Below, in pieces: positions 24,619 through 33,860 of a stretch of 64,000 bases of DNA (the first letter of the stretch is position 1; every line of letters begins with the position of its first letter). The position numbers and the translations under genes are program-made. The DNA comes from CAZIVP01 sp964542915. GTDB taxonomy: Bacteria > Calditrichota > Calditrichia > Calditrichales > Calditrichaceae. The stretch spans positions 434,001 through 498,000 of the forward strand of contig CAZIVP010000001.1 in assembly GCA_964542915.1 (NCBI GenBank), given 5' to 3'. The notes under the pieces are model-generated. The model was not told the origin of the DNA and searched no databases. It worked only from the letters and a program-made list of their open reading frames with translations.

Positions 24619-26769
24619 ATGTTTCGCTCTTTCGTGCTGGTTTTATCAATCGTTTGCCTTATGATGGGTCATGGGCATTCTGAAGAAGGGATGTATCCCA
24701 TAAGTGAACTTTCCGAGCTCAACTTAAAGGCCAGGGGCTTAAAGATGGATACGGAGGCCATTTTCAGCACTGATGAGGCGAGTCTGGTGGACGCCATCGT
24801 CAACTTAAGCGGCTGTACCGGCTCGTTTATCTCGGAAGACGGTTTGATTCTTACCAATCACCACTGCGCATACCGCGCCGTCCAGAATGCCAGCACAACA
24901 GAAAATGATTATCTGAAAAACGGTTTTTACGCCAAAGATCGTTCGGAAGAGGCGCCCGCGGAAGGTTACACCGTCCGCATAACCAAATCCTACCGGGATG
25001 TATCGGATGAAGTACTCCGTGCGGTGGACGATACGATGAATGCCGCACAGCGACGCAAAGCAATTGATCGCAAAATGAAAGAGATTGAATTACAGGCGGA
25101 GGAGGAACATGAGGGCGCGCGCGCCGAAGTTTCGGAAATGTTTATAGGTAAAACCTACGTGCTTTTCTTATATACCTACTTGAAAGATGTACGTCTGGTT
25201 TATGCTCCGCCAAAGTCGATCGGTAATTTCGGCGGCGATGTGGATAACTGGGAATGGCCCCGTCATACCGGCGATTTTGCTTTAATGCGGGCTTATGCAA
25301 AGCGCGACGGTTCTCCGGCGGAATATGACGAAGAAAATGTACCCTATACCCCCAAGAAGTTTTTAACGGTCGATTCCGACGGCGTTAGCGAAGGCGATTA
25401 TGTCTTTTTGCTGGGATATCCCGCGCGTACCTACCGCCACCGCAGTTCACACTTCCTAAAATTTCAATACAAAGTACGGATGCCATGGATAAAAGAATGG
25501 TATCAGTGGCAAATCGATTTAATGAGCGAGATGAGCCGTAAAAATCCGGAAGCTTCATTAAAATTGAGTTCCCGCATTAAAAGTCTGGCCAATGTGGAAA
25601 AAAATTATCGCGGTAAAATCAAAGGTGTCGAAAATATCGCTTTGCTGGAACAAAAGAAAGAACAAGAACAGCGCTTACAGGCATTTATCGAGCAGGATAA
25701 AAACCGTGCGAACAAATACGGCTCGGTTCTAAGCGAAGTCGATGCCATATATGAAACACGAAGCAAGCGCGCTTCACGTGAATTCATCCTCGATTTTCTG
25801 CCGTATAATGTAAATATGTTTTATGTGGCGCGGCGCATTGTTAAGGCGGCTGAAGAGCGCCAAAAAGAAGATGTGGAACGCGAATCGGCGTATATGGACC
25901 GTAATTTCGACCGTACGAAACAGTATGTCCGGTTGCGTCTGAAAAATCATTATGCTCCCGCTGATCGGCGTATTTTAAGGCAACTTTTGCAAAAGGCCGC
26001 CAAACTTCCAGATACTCTGACGATCGATCCCCTCCGGGAGACGTTCGCCCTTAACGATACAGACAAGCTGGAACAAAAACTCAAGGAGGCTTATGACCAA
26101 ACCCGCCTCGATGAACCGGATTATGTGATGGAGGCGATGGGAAAAACACCCCAAGAAGTGCAAGAAATGGTTGATCCGTTTATCCGGTGGATGCTGGCAT
26201 TAAAGCCTGTATACGATGCCCAGGAAGAGCGCGACAAATCACGTTCCGGAAAATTGACAGAGCTGTCCGCCAAACTGGTGGATGTCAAAAAACAATTTTT
26301 AAAAGAGGAATTTGTGCCGGATGCCAACGGTACCCTCCGGTTTACCCACGGGTTCATTAAAGGCTACGCTCCCGCCGATGCCGTTTGGATGCAACCCATT
26401 ACAACCCTTAAGGGCATCATTGAGAAATATGAACCCGAACCGCCCTTCGATGCTCCAAAACAGATACGGACATTATACAGGGAAAAACGGTTTGGCGATT
26501 ATGCCAAAACAAAAGCGGAAGGCGTACCCGTTTGCATCCTGTACAGCATGGACACCTCCGGTGGAAATTCAGGCAGCCCGGTTTTTAACGCCGAGGGACA
26601 ATTGGTGGGATTAAATTTTGACCGCACCTTCGAAGCGACTATTAACGATTTTGCCTGGAATGAATCGTACAGCCGGTCCATCGGCGTTGATATGCGGTAT
26701 GTGCTTTGGCTGCTCGATGTTTACGCAGGCGCCGATCGATTACTGCAGGAAATTTCGCTCGATGAGTAA
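24619..26769 (+). CDS. S46 family dipeptidyl-peptidase (DPP7/DPP11-like)
   Basis: Periplasmic serine exopeptidase that removes dipeptides from the N-terminus of peptides. It has a signal peptide (residues 1-21), and 716 residues is the family size. The catalytic His is in 'LTNHHCAYRAV' near residue 79, the Asp in 'FGGDVDNWEWPRHTGDF' near 212 and the Ser in 'DTSGGNSGSPVFN' near 647. DPP7 and DPP11 are separated by a residue in the S1 pocket near the Ser that I cannot assign reliably. S46 peptidases are largely confined to FCB bacteria and some Proteobacteria, which supports the organism call. Confidence 0.93.
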   Translation: MFRSFVLVLSIVCLMMGHGHSEEGMYPISELSELNLKARGLKMDTEAIFSTDEASLVDAIVNLSGCTGSFISEDGLILTNHHCAYRAVQNASTTENDYLKNGFYAKDRSEEAPAEGYTVRITKSYRDVSDEVLRAVDDTMNAAQRRKAIDRKMKEIELQAEEEHEGARAEVSEMFIGKTYVLFLYTYLKDVRLVYAPPKSIGNFGGDVDNWEWPRHTGDFALMRAYAKRDGSPAEYDEENVPYTPKKFLTVDSDGVSEGDYVFLLGYPARTYRHRSSHFLKFQYKVRMPWIKEWYQWQIDLMSEMSRKNPEASLKLSSRIKSLANVEKNYRGKIKGVENIALLEQKKEQEQRLQAFIEQDKNRANKYGSVLSEVDAIYETRSKRASREFILDFLPYNVNMFYVARRIVKAAEERQKEDVERESAYMDRNFDRTKQYVRLRLKNHYAPADRRILRQLLQKAAKLPDTLTIDPLRETFALNDTDKLEQKLKEAYDQTRLDEPDYVMEAMGKTPQEVQEMVDPFIRWMLALKPVYDAQEERDKSRSGKLTELSAKLVDVKKQFLKEEFVPDANGTLRFTHGFIKGYAPADAVWMQPITTLKGIIEKYEPEPPFDAPKQIRTLYREKRFGDYAKTKAEGVPVCILYSMDTSGGNSGSPVFNAEGQLVGLNFDRTFEATINDFAWNESYSRSIGVDMRYVLWLLDVYAGADRLLQEISLDE

Positions 26770-26859
26770 AGGTGGTTGTATGCTGAAGCGCCGGATTTCT
26801 TTAGCGACATTGGACGGGGAACCGACCCGGAAACGCTATCAAAAAAAAACGAGGTTTAA

Positions 26860-27669
26860 ATGATTCGCTGGGATGTGGACCCGGAAATTTTCAGTATCGA
26901 TGTATTTGGCCTGTTTACGTTTGCCCTGCGCTGGTACAGTTTGATGTTTATGCTCTCCTTCCTGATCGGCATTTACATGTTCAACTGGATTTACAAACGG
27001 GAGGGAAAACCGGTTAAAGATTTGGACCCGCTGTTGATACATATGTTGTTGGGAACGATTATCGGCGCACGATTAGGGCACTGTTTTTTTTACGACGCCG
27101 ACTATTACCTTATGCATCCCATTGAGGTGCTAAAGGTCTGGCAGGGCGGTCTTGCAAGCCACGGGGCGGCGATCGGCATTTTGATCGCACTCTATCTCTA
27201 CGCCAAAAAACATCCCGATCAGCCGTTTATATGGTTGGTAGATCGAATGGTGATTGCGGTTGCATTAGCGGGCTCCCTTATTCGCCTCGGCAATCTGTTT
27301 AATTCCGAAATCCTCGGTGCGCCGACCGATGTACCCTGGTCGTTTATTTTTGTTCGGGTGGATGCGATACCGCGCCATCCTTCACAAATCTACGAATCGC
27401 TGGCATATTTACTGATCTTTATTGTGCTTTTTCTTATTTACAAAAAAAAGGCGGGCCAAACGCCGCGCGGATATCTGTTCGGACTTTTTTTGATTACCGT
27501 CTTCGGATTCCGTTTTTTTGTGGAATTTGTGAAGGAACACCAAAAAGCCTTCGAACAGAGTATGTTGTTGAACATGGGCCAGATTCTTAGTATACCGCTG
27601 GTAATTGCGGGCATTATTATCTTAAGGCGCGCCAAAGCGCCCTTGTCTGAAAATGGTAAGAACTCATAG
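26860..27669 (+). CDS. lgt: prolipoprotein diacylglyceryl transferase
   Basis: Inner-membrane enzyme that attaches diacylglycerol to the lipobox Cys, the first step in making lipoproteins. The 269 residues include seven predicted helices, the family motif region 'VWQGGLASHGAAIGIL' near residue 97 and 'DRMVIAVALAGSLIRLGNLFNSEILG' near 130 with the catalytic Arg and Asn. A GAGG site lies five bases before the ATG. Many lipoproteins with clear lipoboxes are encoded in this window. Confidence 0.96.
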   Translation: MIRWDVDPEIFSIDVFGLFTFALRWYSLMFMLSFLIGIYMFNWIYKREGKPVKDLDPLLIHMLLGTIIGARLGHCFFYDADYYLMHPIEVLKVWQGGLASHGAAIGILIALYLYAKKHPDQPFIWLVDRMVIAVALAGSLIRLGNLFNSEILGAPTDVPWSFIFVRVDAIPRHPSQIYESLAYLLIFIVLFLIYKKKAGQTPRGYLFGLFLITVFGFRFFVEFVKEHQKAFEQSMLLNMGQILSIPLVIAGIIILRRAKAPLSENGKNS

Positions 27670-27675
27670 CGGGAT

Positions 27676-27807
27676 CGTAACGTAAAATACATGTGAGAAC
27701 TCAGCCGTTGAACGTTCTTATCTGTTTTGTTGCTCTGCGAAGTGACCGGCAGGAAACAAAACGGATAGCAGAAGAAATACCGATCAACGGTATGGCTAAC
27801 GGTTACG
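27676..27807. repeat. long imperfect inverted repeat
   Basis: Arms pair in register: CGTAAC (27676-27681) with GTTACG (27802-27807), CCGTTGA (27705-27711) with TCAACGG (27784-27790), and a 13-bp arm (27719-27731) with 27755-27767 (one G-U). No T run follows, so it is not a terminator. It could be a small MITE-like element or a structured leader of the downstream gene. Confidence 0.45.
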
Positions 27808-27834
27808 CTTTCATATATAGTCAGGAGGATAACC

Positions 27835-28677
27835 ATGTTATCCAAAGTACGTTTAACCATTTTGGCTGAGAATCGCGCCAACGATCCCAATCTGATTGCC
27901 GAGCAGGGTCTGGCGATACTGGTTGAAACGTCCGCCGGGAATGTTCTTTTTGACACCGGACAAACCGATGCCTTTTTAAAAAATGCCGAGACGCTTGGCG
28001 TCGATTTATCCGAAATTGAAAAAATCGTTCTCAGTCATGGACATTACGATCATACCGGCGGCTTACCGGCGTTCCTCAAAGTATACGACAAAACGGAGAT
28101 TTATTGCCATCCCTCTCTGACGCATAAGAAATACGCGCTTTATCCGGCCGGTCGACTCGAGATAGGCGTTCCCTGGGAAAAGAACAAACTTGCCGCCATC
28201 GGCGCCCATTTTGTTCTGCGAACCCATCCCACAGAAATTTTTCCTGATGCCTGGCTTTCCGGTGAAATACCGCGCCGCACCGAATACGAATTTATTGATG
28301 AGCGTTACCAGCAGCGGGTTCTGGAAAGTTATATCCACGATGAAATCCATGACGATATCGGTTTATATCTCAATACCGGGCAGGGGTTGGTTATTTTGAT
28401 GGGTTGCGGGCACGCCGGCGTGATTAATACCATTAAACACGCTATGAGGGTTACCGGTAATCAACATGTACATGCGGTTGTGGGGGGAATGCACCTGCAA
28501 CATAGTGCAGAAGATCGGATCGATACCATCGTTGCCAATCTCGAAAAAATTAAGCCCGACTATGTGGCGCCATTGCACTGCACTGGTTTTTATGCCATCC
28601 ACCGCATGATGGCCTGTTGCCGCGGCCGCGTGGTTCTGTTGAATGTGGGTGAACACTTTGAAGCGGGTTCGGAATAA
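27835..28677 (+). CDS. metallo-beta-lactamase-fold hydrolase
   Basis: A 280-residue cytosolic protein with the metal motif 'LSHGHYDHTGG' near residue 66. Further ligands are in 'GCGHAGVINT' near 200 and 'APLHCTG' near 247. The N-terminus 'LTILAENRANDP' and the GCGH motif match the subgroup annotated as 7,8-dihydropterin-6-methyl-4-(beta-D-ribofuranosyl)-aminobenzene 5'-phosphate synthase-like. The substrate in bacteria is not established. A strong AGGAGG precedes the ATG. Confidence 0.85.
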   Translation: MLSKVRLTILAENRANDPNLIAEQGLAILVETSAGNVLFDTGQTDAFLKNAETLGVDLSEIEKIVLSHGHYDHTGGLPAFLKVYDKTEIYCHPSLTHKKYALYPAGRLEIGVPWEKNKLAAIGAHFVLRTHPTEIFPDAWLSGEIPRRTEYEFIDERYQQRVLESYIHDEIHDDIGLYLNTGQGLVILMGCGHAGVINTIKHAMRVTGNQHVHAVVGGMHLQHSAEDRIDTIVANLEKIKPDYVAPLHCTGFYAIHRMMACCRGRVVLLNVGEHFEAGSE

Positions 28678-28701
28678 CACATTACCCGAAGCGGAGGTCT
28701 G

Positions 28702-29805
28702 TTGCTTTTCGACTTAATTCCGTATGTATTTACTGCCTTGAGCGCGTTCTATTTCTTATTACTCCTATTGGTGATTTTCGGTCTGGGCGGCCTGAGGGGA
28801 AAAAACACACAAAATTTACCCTTTGTATCGATTGTCATTACCGCCCGCAACGAAGCCGGCCGCATTATACCCACCCTGCAATCTCTGGAACGGTTGTACT
28901 ATCCCCCCGGACGTTTCGAAGTAATACTGGCCGATGACGCTTCCGAAGATGAAACCGGAACCATCCTGGAAGAATTTAGTGCGAAGTACGCCCACTGGCG
29001 GGTGCTGCATATCTCTGAAAAGAACCGCACACTTCGCGGCAAAAAATATGCTCTGAACGAGGCAATTAAGACGGCTTCGGGTGCAATCATTTTTACAACC
29101 GACGCCGATTGTATTCTTCCCGCGGACTGGCTGAAAGTGATGACCGCGTATTTTGATGACCGGACGGCTATGGTTATGGGACACTCGCCGGTCATCGCTC
29201 AACCGGGTATACTGGGTATTCTGTTGAAATTTGATACCTTTTTCTCGGCCATCCTGTCGGCGGCCAGTACAAAACTGGGGTTTGCCATGACCAGTGTGGG
29301 ACGAAACCTTGCTTATCGTAAAGCCGCTTATGAGAGGGTCGGCGGATTTGAAGCCCTGAGGAGACACAAAAGCGGCGACGATGTGCATCTCACCGAACGG
29401 TTTCGGACCCGCAAGGTAGGCAAAATCGATTTTTGCGCCGATCCGCGGACGTTTGTAATCACCCGGGCGCCTTCTAAAGCCGGTGATATTTTTCAACAAC
29501 AAATCCGCTATCATAGTAAAATTTTAAGAAAAAGCTGGCCAACGGTTATACTTTCTATTTTATTATTTCTTGCGGTGGTGTTTTTTTATGGATTCCCGTT
29601 TCTCTATCCCGCATGGATTAAAATTTGGCTGTTTGTGATTGTGGTGAAGTTAGCTTTGGAGTATGGGGGATTAATGCTTGCCGCCAGCAAGTTTCAGCAC
29701 CACGATCTCATCCCGTTTTTTATACCTTTACAGATATTTTACCCCGTATATGTTATCTTTTTTGGATTAATCGGCTCGCTGCAGCTATACCGCTGGAAAA
29801 AATAA
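28702..29805 (+). CDS. membrane-bound family 2 glycosyltransferase
   Basis: A 367-residue GT2 enzyme. It has one N-terminal membrane helix (residues 6-28), a GT-A domain ('VSIVITARNEAGRI' at about 37, 'ADDASEDETG' at about 77, 'TTDADCILP' at about 132, 'GGFEALRRHKSGDDVHL' at about 214) and three C-terminal helices. This architecture is that of processive or lipid-linked glycosyltransferases. The start is TTG at 28702 behind GGAGG. The following gene is a flippase-like membrane protein 18 bp away, and such pairs usually act on the same lipid. Confidence 0.88.
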   Translation: MLFDLIPYVFTALSAFYFLLLLLVIFGLGGLRGKNTQNLPFVSIVITARNEAGRIIPTLQSLERLYYPPGRFEVILADDASEDETGTILEEFSAKYAHWRVLHISEKNRTLRGKKYALNEAIKTASGAIIFTTDADCILPADWLKVMTAYFDDRTAMVMGHSPVIAQPGILGILLKFDTFFSAILSAASTKLGFAMTSVGRNLAYRKAAYERVGGFEALRRHKSGDDVHLTERFRTRKVGKIDFCADPRTFVITRAPSKAGDIFQQQIRYHSKILRKSWPTVILSILLFLAVVFFYGFPFLYPAWIKIWLFVIVVKLALEYGGLMLAASKFQHHDLIPFFIPLQIFYPVYVIFFGLIGSLQLYRWKK

Positions 29806-29823
29806 CGGTGTTGATTGCCATAA

Positions 29824-30855
29824 ATGCGTGAATTGTATAAATTCAATACACCTATGAGAGAGATTTTGAAACAGCGCTTAACATTTTTTGTTAAGTATAT
29901 TATCGGGTTCATTCTGCTTGCCTGGATTTTATCGCGAATCGACCGCCGACAAATGCTTGTCGCTATGACCGATATCCATCCTTCGGTTCTAATGCTCATG
30001 CTTGCATTGGCTTTTGCAAATCTGGCGGGCCAATTTTTTTTATGGCGCTATTTGGTGATGCAGCATTCGATGCATTATCGGGTTAAAGATTTATTACCGT
30101 CCTTTTTTGCGGGATTTGCCTTTCGTATGATGATTCCGGGCGGACACGCCGAAATTTCCAAAGTGTTTTTGATGCCCGGTAAAAAAAGCGGTAAAGTGAT
30201 GGCCTTTGGCATCGAAAAATTTTTTCAAACCTATATCAAATTAATTTTGGTTTTAATGGCGTTGCCATTGGTATTTACACAATACAGACAATGGCTCTGG
30301 CCGTTGTTAGTGATTGCGGTTGCCGCTTATTTTTTCCTGCCGAATCTTATTCGGGCGCCTTTTTTAAAGCGTTTTCACGAAAAAGATAACAATCACCATG
30401 TCATCTTTCTGAGGACGTTGGTTTATACGCTGGTCATTTTCTTTTTTCTGATGATGCAGTACTTTCTTTTATTAAATGATGTGCACACCATTGGTTTTAT
30501 GGAGGCGGCTTTCGCCGTTATTTTTATTTGGGGATCCGGCTTGATACCCATATCGATTTCCGGTCTGGGCGTCCGCGAAAATTTTGCCGCTTATTTTTTG
30601 GCACAGTATGGCATCCCGCCCTATGCCGCGGTGGGCGTCTCTCTGCTTATCTTTGCCGTGAACGCCGTTTTACCTGCCTTAATGGGTCTATATTTTATTT
30701 ATCGCCGCAGCACCGATTTGGATGACGCCCGGCATATTTTTCTGAATATGGGCCGCCAATTGCTGGACCGGGGCAAGAAACGTCTGACAACCCGACCGGT
30801 GTATCCTGCCGTCTCGCCGGAAGATACCGAAAGCACAAAACCTTTGGAGAAGTGA
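29824..30855 (+). CDS. lysylphosphatidylglycerol synthase TM-domain-like membrane protein (UPF0104)
   Basis: A 343-residue polytopic protein, about eight helices. The conserved features of the UPF0104/AglD-type family are present: 'RIDRRQMLVAM' after helix 1, 'FFAGFAFRMMIPGGHAEISK' with the family's Gly/Arg-rich motif, and 'LIPISISGLGVRENFAAYFL'. The cytoplasmic LPG-synthase catalytic domain is absent. Such stand-alone proteins often sit beside GT2 enzymes and may flip or present a lipid-linked sugar. No clear ribosome binding site is seen; an alternative ATG is at 29854. It overlaps the beginning of the next long frame. Confidence 0.8.
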   Translation: MRELYKFNTPMREILKQRLTFFVKYIIGFILLAWILSRIDRRQMLVAMTDIHPSVLMLMLALAFANLAGQFFLWRYLVMQHSMHYRVKDLLPSFFAGFAFRMMIPGGHAEISKVFLMPGKKSGKVMAFGIEKFFQTYIKLILVLMALPLVFTQYRQWLWPLLVIAVAAYFFLPNLIRAPFLKRFHEKDNNHHVIFLRTLVYTLVIFFFLMMQYFLLLNDVHTIGFMEAAFAVIFIWGSGLIPISISGLGVRENFAAYFLAQYGIPPYAAVGVSLLIFAVNAVLPALMGLYFIYRRSTDLDDARHIFLNMGRQLLDRGKKRLTTRPVYPAVSPEDTESTKPLEK

Positions 30856-30908
30856 ATAGGGTGGTTTATAAAACCGAGAAATTCACGAAAGGAAAGAAAG
30901 AAAAACGT

Positions 30909-31529
30909 ATGCAATTTCTGCGATGGGTTGTCGTTGTCGCATTAGCGGTAAGCTTTGCCAGGGCGCAGGCCCCGCATGATTTTGTAGAAATAATCAACAT
31001 CAATCCGGATATAATCCTCGACATCCGCTATGCCGCTTCCGACAACTTTTTAAACAAACCCGTTTATGATGAAGCGCGCTGTTTTGTGCGTTACGCAGCA
31101 GCCGTAAAACTGGATTCTATCCAACAGGAACTGGAAAGTATTGGTCTGGGATTGAAAATATTCGATGGCTACCGGCCCCTGAGTGTTCAAAAACAGATGT
31201 GGAAAATCCTTCCGGACAACCGTTATGTAGCCAATCCCGCTAACGGCTCGCGCCATAACCGCGGCGCCGCTGTGGATGTGAGCCTGGTGGATTCTGCCGG
31301 GAATGATTTAGCCATGCCCACCGATTTTGACGATTTTAGCCCAAAGGCGCACCATGATTATCAGGACTTACCCGCCAAAGTGCGCCGAAACCGCTGGATT
31401 CTGAAAACGGTGATGATGAAGTATGGATTTTCACCGATTCGGACGGAATGGTGGCATTACGATTTACAGGGGTGGCGCCGGTTCCCGATTACCGATAAAA
31501 CGTTCGAAGAAATTGACGCTGAACATTAA
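30909..31529 (+). CDS. D-alanyl-D-alanine dipeptidase, M15D (VanX/DdpX-like), exported
   Basis: Zinc dipeptidase that hydrolyses D-Ala-D-Ala. It has the zinc motif 'GSRHNRGAAVDVSL' (SxHxxGxAxD) and the catalytic 'TEWWHYDL' near the C-terminus. The frame extends back to 30852, overlapping the previous stop, but ATG at 30909 gives a normal signal peptide (WVVVVALAVSFARAQA). Exported VanX-like enzymes in bacteria without vancomycin resistance probably release D-Ala from murein fragments. The next genes, on the opposite strand beyond a terminator, are a dipeptide epimerase and an NlpC/P60 enzyme of murein-peptide breakdown. Confidence 0.88.
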   Translation: MQFLRWVVVVALAVSFARAQAPHDFVEIININPDIILDIRYAASDNFLNKPVYDEARCFVRYAAAVKLDSIQQELESIGLGLKIFDGYRPLSVQKQMWKILPDNRYVANPANGSRHNRGAAVDVSLVDSAGNDLAMPTDFDDFSPKAHHDYQDLPAKVRRNRWILKTVMMKYGFSPIRTEWWHYDLQGWRRFPITDKTFEEIDAEH

Positions 31530-31565
31530 AAAGGCTGTGTGTGCATCTCACACACAGCCTTTCCC
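31530..31565. terminator. strong bidirectional terminator
   Basis: A 14-bp perfect stem (31530-31543 with 31549-31562) with a 5-nt loop, built of GTGTGTG/CACACAC, between the convergent dipeptidase and epimerase genes. Confidence 0.85.
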
Positions 31566-31579
31566 AACGGCGAGACATC

Positions 31580-32725
31580 TTAGAAGGTTCCTTCAACCCC
31601 CAGGCCGGGTTTATCGTTAAAAATAAATTTGCCGCGGTCCACTTTGACGCCGCTAAAGGGATCGTTGCTGATCAGAAGATTGCCGTCGAGATCGGCGTAA
31701 TCTACATACGGCGAAAGATGCGCCGCCGCTGAGATGGCCACCGAACTTTCGATCATGCATCCCAGCATAATTTTCATATCCAGGGCTTTGGCCATTTCGA
31801 TCATGCGCAGCGCTTCCAGCATACCGCCCGATTTCATCAATTTGATATTAATGCCGTCGTAAGCGGTAGCAAGCTTCGGAATATCGGCGGCGCTTTTAAC
31901 CGCCTCGTCGGCGATGATGGGCACATTGATCTGTTCGCGCAGCCACGCCGTCTCTTCAAGCATTTCCGACGGCATGGGTTGTTCGATAAATTCCGCGCCT
32001 TCCGATATCAGCCACTGGATTTTATCCAACGCCTCGTGTTTATCCTTCCAGCCTTCGTTGGCATCCACCCGAATGGTTTTATCAGTAACGCTGCGTACGG
32101 CGTCGATCATCTGCTTATCGTTTTCTTTGCCGACTTTGATTTTCAAGATGGGGTAAGGTTCGGCGTCCTTGACTTTTTGCCTGACGATTTCGGGTTTGTC
32201 GATGCCGATGGAGAAGGACGTGACCGGCGCTTTGGCGGTATTCAAGCCGAACATACGGTATAGCGGGATGCCGTACGCTTTTCCAACCCAATCCATCACG
32301 GCGATATCCACGGCCGCTTTGGCGCAGCTTTGATTTTTAATACGCTCATTAAGTGTTTCTTTGATGTCGATGAAGTGCCGGAGCGGATGTTCGTCGAAAA
32401 GATCTTTGGCGGCGTTGATTTTTTGCGTTGTCAATTCGTGGTTCTCGCCGTAGCGTACATTTGGAGCGGCTTCGCCGTATCCGATGATCCCGTCCTTTTT
32501 AATACGTACGAAAACGTTTTGTTTGAAATCGCTTGAGTTGCGTGAAATGGTCCAGGTATGCTTTAAAATCAATTTTTTGGTCTTAACATCGATCATGACC
32601 TCTCCATTGTCCTTACTCGGACGTTTGGGTGTTGCATAACCCGCGCCGGATAAAGCATTAAAAAAGGAAAAGCCGACAATACCTTTACCCGAGAGGGATA
32701 GGAACTCTTTACGGTTGACTTTCAT
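31580..32725 (-). CDS. L-Ala-D/L-Glu (dipeptide) epimerase, enolase superfamily, with export signal
   Basis: Epimerises the dipeptide released from murein so that it can be degraded. The 381-residue chain has the muconate-lactonising subgroup residues: 'KIKVGKE' (KxK) near 198, metal ligands in 'RVDANEGW', 'EFIEQPMP' and 'IADEAV', and the second acid/base Lys in 'INIKLMKSGG'. The N-terminus 'NRKEFLSLSGKGIVGFSFF' resembles a Tat signal with RK instead of RR, which is unusual because YkfB-type enzymes are cytoplasmic. It lies 11 bp after the NlpC/P60 lipoprotein on the same strand, so the two are co-transcribed. Confidence 0.85.
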   Translation of the reverse strand: MKVNRKEFLSLSGKGIVGFSFFNALSGAGYATPKRPSKDNGEVMIDVKTKKLILKHTWTISRNSSDFKQNVFVRIKKDGIIGYGEAAPNVRYGENHELTTQKINAAKDLFDEHPLRHFIDIKETLNERIKNQSCAKAAVDIAVMDWVGKAYGIPLYRMFGLNTAKAPVTSFSIGIDKPEIVRQKVKDAEPYPILKIKVGKENDKQMIDAVRSVTDKTIRVDANEGWKDKHEALDKIQWLISEGAEFIEQPMPSEMLEETAWLREQINVPIIADEAVKSAADIPKLATAYDGINIKLMKSGGMLEALRMIEMAKALDMKIMLGCMIESSVAISAAAHLSPYVDYADLDGNLLISNDPFSGVKVDRGKFIFNDKPGLGVEGTF

Positions 32726-32735
32726 GGTAATAACC

Positions 32736-33860
32736 TCATTTTAAAATGCGTTTGATAACTTTAAGCGTTCGTTTACGATAGGGATTGAAATTTTCATCAT
32801 CTTCATCAAAACTGTCAATGTGCACCCAACTGTCCTGATGAATAAAATGCGGTCCTCCCAAACTGATGCCCACATGGGTAATGCGTTCGCCGCTTCCAAA
32901 GAAAAGCAGGTCGCCGGCGTGTACATTTGCAAAATCTTCTTTCCAATCAATCTCCTGGCCTTTATGCACCTGCTGTCGGGCGTCCCGCGGCAATTGAACG
33001 CCATTAGCGAAAAAGACGGTCTGTGTAAATCCCGAACAATCGTTGCCTTTTGAGGAGTTGCCGCCCCAAAGATAGGGAACGCCCATCATCTGCTTTGCGG
33101 TTTGAATAATCGCCTTGGCAGAGGTCTCGGGGTTTTGTTTAGACGCCATCGTAATCCGGTCGTTTTTTATGAATCCTTCGCGTCCGTCGACTAATTTAAC
33201 GTTGCTCCATGCGGTTCCTTTATTCAATATTTGCAGCCGGCCGTTGAGCGTCAGATCCGAGACGGGAATGCTTTGAGCATTGGGCTGCTCATAAATCATG
33301 GCATGAAGCTTATTGCAGCGTACACGTTTAGCATTCATCCATTGATCGACGCCGCTTTGATCGGTGCGGTGAAATGAAGCACGCGTCATCCAGCCGATGT
33401 AGCCGTAATGCGTTTGTATGAGATACCAGTATCCCTTTTCTTTTAACAAACGCAGACGGTCGCCCATAATGGCCTGGTCGATGAGCTGAGCGGCGTGGGA
33501 AGGTTTTTCGCGCAGATTGGCTACACTGACCCGTATTAGTCCATAGCTGGAATCCTTAAGAGCGGGCTCCGGAAGCACGGTAAAGGCAAGCTGGTATTGA
33601 TTTTCGCCCAGGAGCGAATCGGCCAGTTGGCGGACAGCTTCTTCGGCTTTGGGGCGTGTACTTTCGCCTGCGACCTGCCAGCGGCCGTCTTTTTTATCGA
33701 GCGTTGCCGTAAAGCGGTTTAAGCTGGGATCGGGTGCAAAGCGTTCCTGCAGATTTTCGGCGGAGCGGTTAAATTGTTCGATATAAAAGTCATCGCTTTT
33801 TTCGCAGGAGATGAGACCTGCCATCAATAATAGTAGTAATAAAAAATACAGTCGCTTCAT
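32736..33860 (-). CDS. NlpC/P60 lipoprotein with SH3 domains, murein peptide endopeptidase
   Basis: Cysteine peptidase that cleaves gamma-D-Glu-diamino acid bonds in murein peptides. A lipoprotein signal ends in 'GLISC' (Cys near 21). Two SH3-like segments occupy about 95-240 ('RVSVANLREKPS', 'YWYLIQTHYGYIGWM'), and the C-terminal NlpC/P60 domain holds the catalytic Cys in 'GNDCSGFTQTVFF' and His in 'THVGISLGG'. ATG at 33860 is chosen because GAGG lies six bases upstream. The layout matches YkfC, and the downstream epimerase matches YkfB, so they likely degrade murein peptides together in the periplasm. Confidence 0.9.
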   Translation of the reverse strand: MKRLYFLLLLLLMAGLISCEKSDDFYIEQFNRSAENLQERFAPDPSLNRFTATLDKKDGRWQVAGESTRPKAEEAVRQLADSLLGENQYQLAFTVLPEPALKDSSYGLIRVSVANLREKPSHAAQLIDQAIMGDRLRLLKEKGYWYLIQTHYGYIGWMTRASFHRTDQSGVDQWMNAKRVRCNKLHAMIYEQPNAQSIPVSDLTLNGRLQILNKGTAWSNVKLVDGREGFIKNDRITMASKQNPETSAKAIIQTAKQMMGVPYLWGGNSSKGNDCSGFTQTVFFANGVQLPRDARQQVHKGQEIDWKEDFANVHAGDLLFFGSGERITHVGISLGGPHFIHQDSWVHIDSFDEDDENFNPYRKRTLKVIKRILK

